A program made the position numbers and the translations under genes. Positions 31,832-32,039 of a DNA stretch of 32,039 nucleotides are shown here, piece by piece; position 1 is the stretch's first letter; each line of letters opens with the position of its first letter. The notes below the pieces were generated by a model, which was given only the letters and a program-made list of their open reading frames with translations, was not told the DNA's origin and made no database searches. The stretch is from Syntrophobacteraceae bacterium. Lineage in GTDB: Bacteria; Desulfobacterota; Syntrophobacteria; Syntrophobacterales; Syntrophobacteraceae. Location: contig PLSV01000265.1 in assembly GCA_003165235.1 (NCBI GenBank), positions 1 through 32,039 of the forward strand, given 5' to 3'.

Positions 31832-32039
31832 GACGTCGAAGGACTTTTACAAGAGGCTCCGTAACTTCTTAAATTCCCAAATCCATAGTAATTTCTGTTA
31901 ATCCTGTTAATATGGTGAAATTCTCCTACGTTCCCTGTCAATCCCGTCTAACAAAGCCTTTCTCTCTTTGACCGGACTATGCCCCGTTTTCTCCCTGGCC
32001 TGTCCACGACCAGCCTCTGTTACGAAAAGTTCCTTAGGC

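Larger units (their letters stand above)
31522..32039. other. Non-coding, repeat-rich right end
   Basis: No gene recognised. It must hold the promoter of the leftward glycosyltransferase operon, but I cannot point to a convincing one. It carries the direct repeats at 31538-31573, AT-rich low-complexity stretches near 31650-31710 and 31870-31920, and the palindromes at 31743-31831. Confidence 0.6.

Overview
The window reads as chromosomal DNA of an anaerobic bacterium, most likely a deltaproteobacterium (Desulfobacterota). This is inferred from gene content: a sigma-54 enhancer-binding regulator, an oxygen-sensitive 4-hydroxybutyryl-CoA dehydratase-type enzyme, a glutaconate-type CoA-transferase, and extragenic palindromes of a style common in that group. 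No rRNA, tRNA, CRISPR array, intact transposase or replication origin was seen.

Left part (1-4.6 kb): a weak-coding stretch, a soluble diguanylate cyclase with a complete GGEEF site and I-site, and a leftward AcoR-like regulator (GAF-PAS-AAA+-Fis). The divergent intergenic region holds a repeated/palindromic putative enhancer (4337-4390) and a good sigma-54 -24/-12 element (4476-4491) facing right.

Catabolic block (4.6-13.7 kb, all rightward): hemB, glutaconate-CoA-transferase-like subunits A (with a one-base frameshift at a G run) and B, an SDR dehydrogenase, a thiolase, a small CGGC cysteine protein translationally coupled to a 4-hydroxybutyryl-CoA dehydratase-family enzyme retaining all four Fe-S ligands, a large hairpin, an MFS organic-anion transporter and a VOC protein. 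The simplest reading is uptake, CoA activation, radical dehydration and beta-oxidation-type cleavage of a 4-hydroxy acid under sigma-54 control. No enoyl-CoA hydratase is present, and hemB is an unexpected first gene.

Repeat-rich spacer (13.7-14.5 kb): a strong hairpin, short tandem repeats and low-complexity DNA, no convincing gene.

Surface-polysaccharide region (14.5-31.5 kb): a GT-C-like membrane protein with two C-terminal beta modules (leftward), an MBOAT O-acyltransferase with an SGNH/AlgJ-like partner (rightward), then a long leftward series: GT1, GT2, flippase-like protein, FAD oxidoreductase, HlyD-like protein, decayed GT1/GT2 copies, GtrB, a methyltransferase relic, GtrA and a DUF6311-like membrane glucosyltransferase. 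The last three intact genes form a Gtr-type (polyprenyl-phosphate-sugar) glycan modification set. Decayed paralogues, a 31-bp identical intergenic repeat, a truncated methyltransferase and local base-composition shifts show a repeatedly rearranged locus. The right end (31.5-32.0 kb) is again repeat-rich and non-coding.
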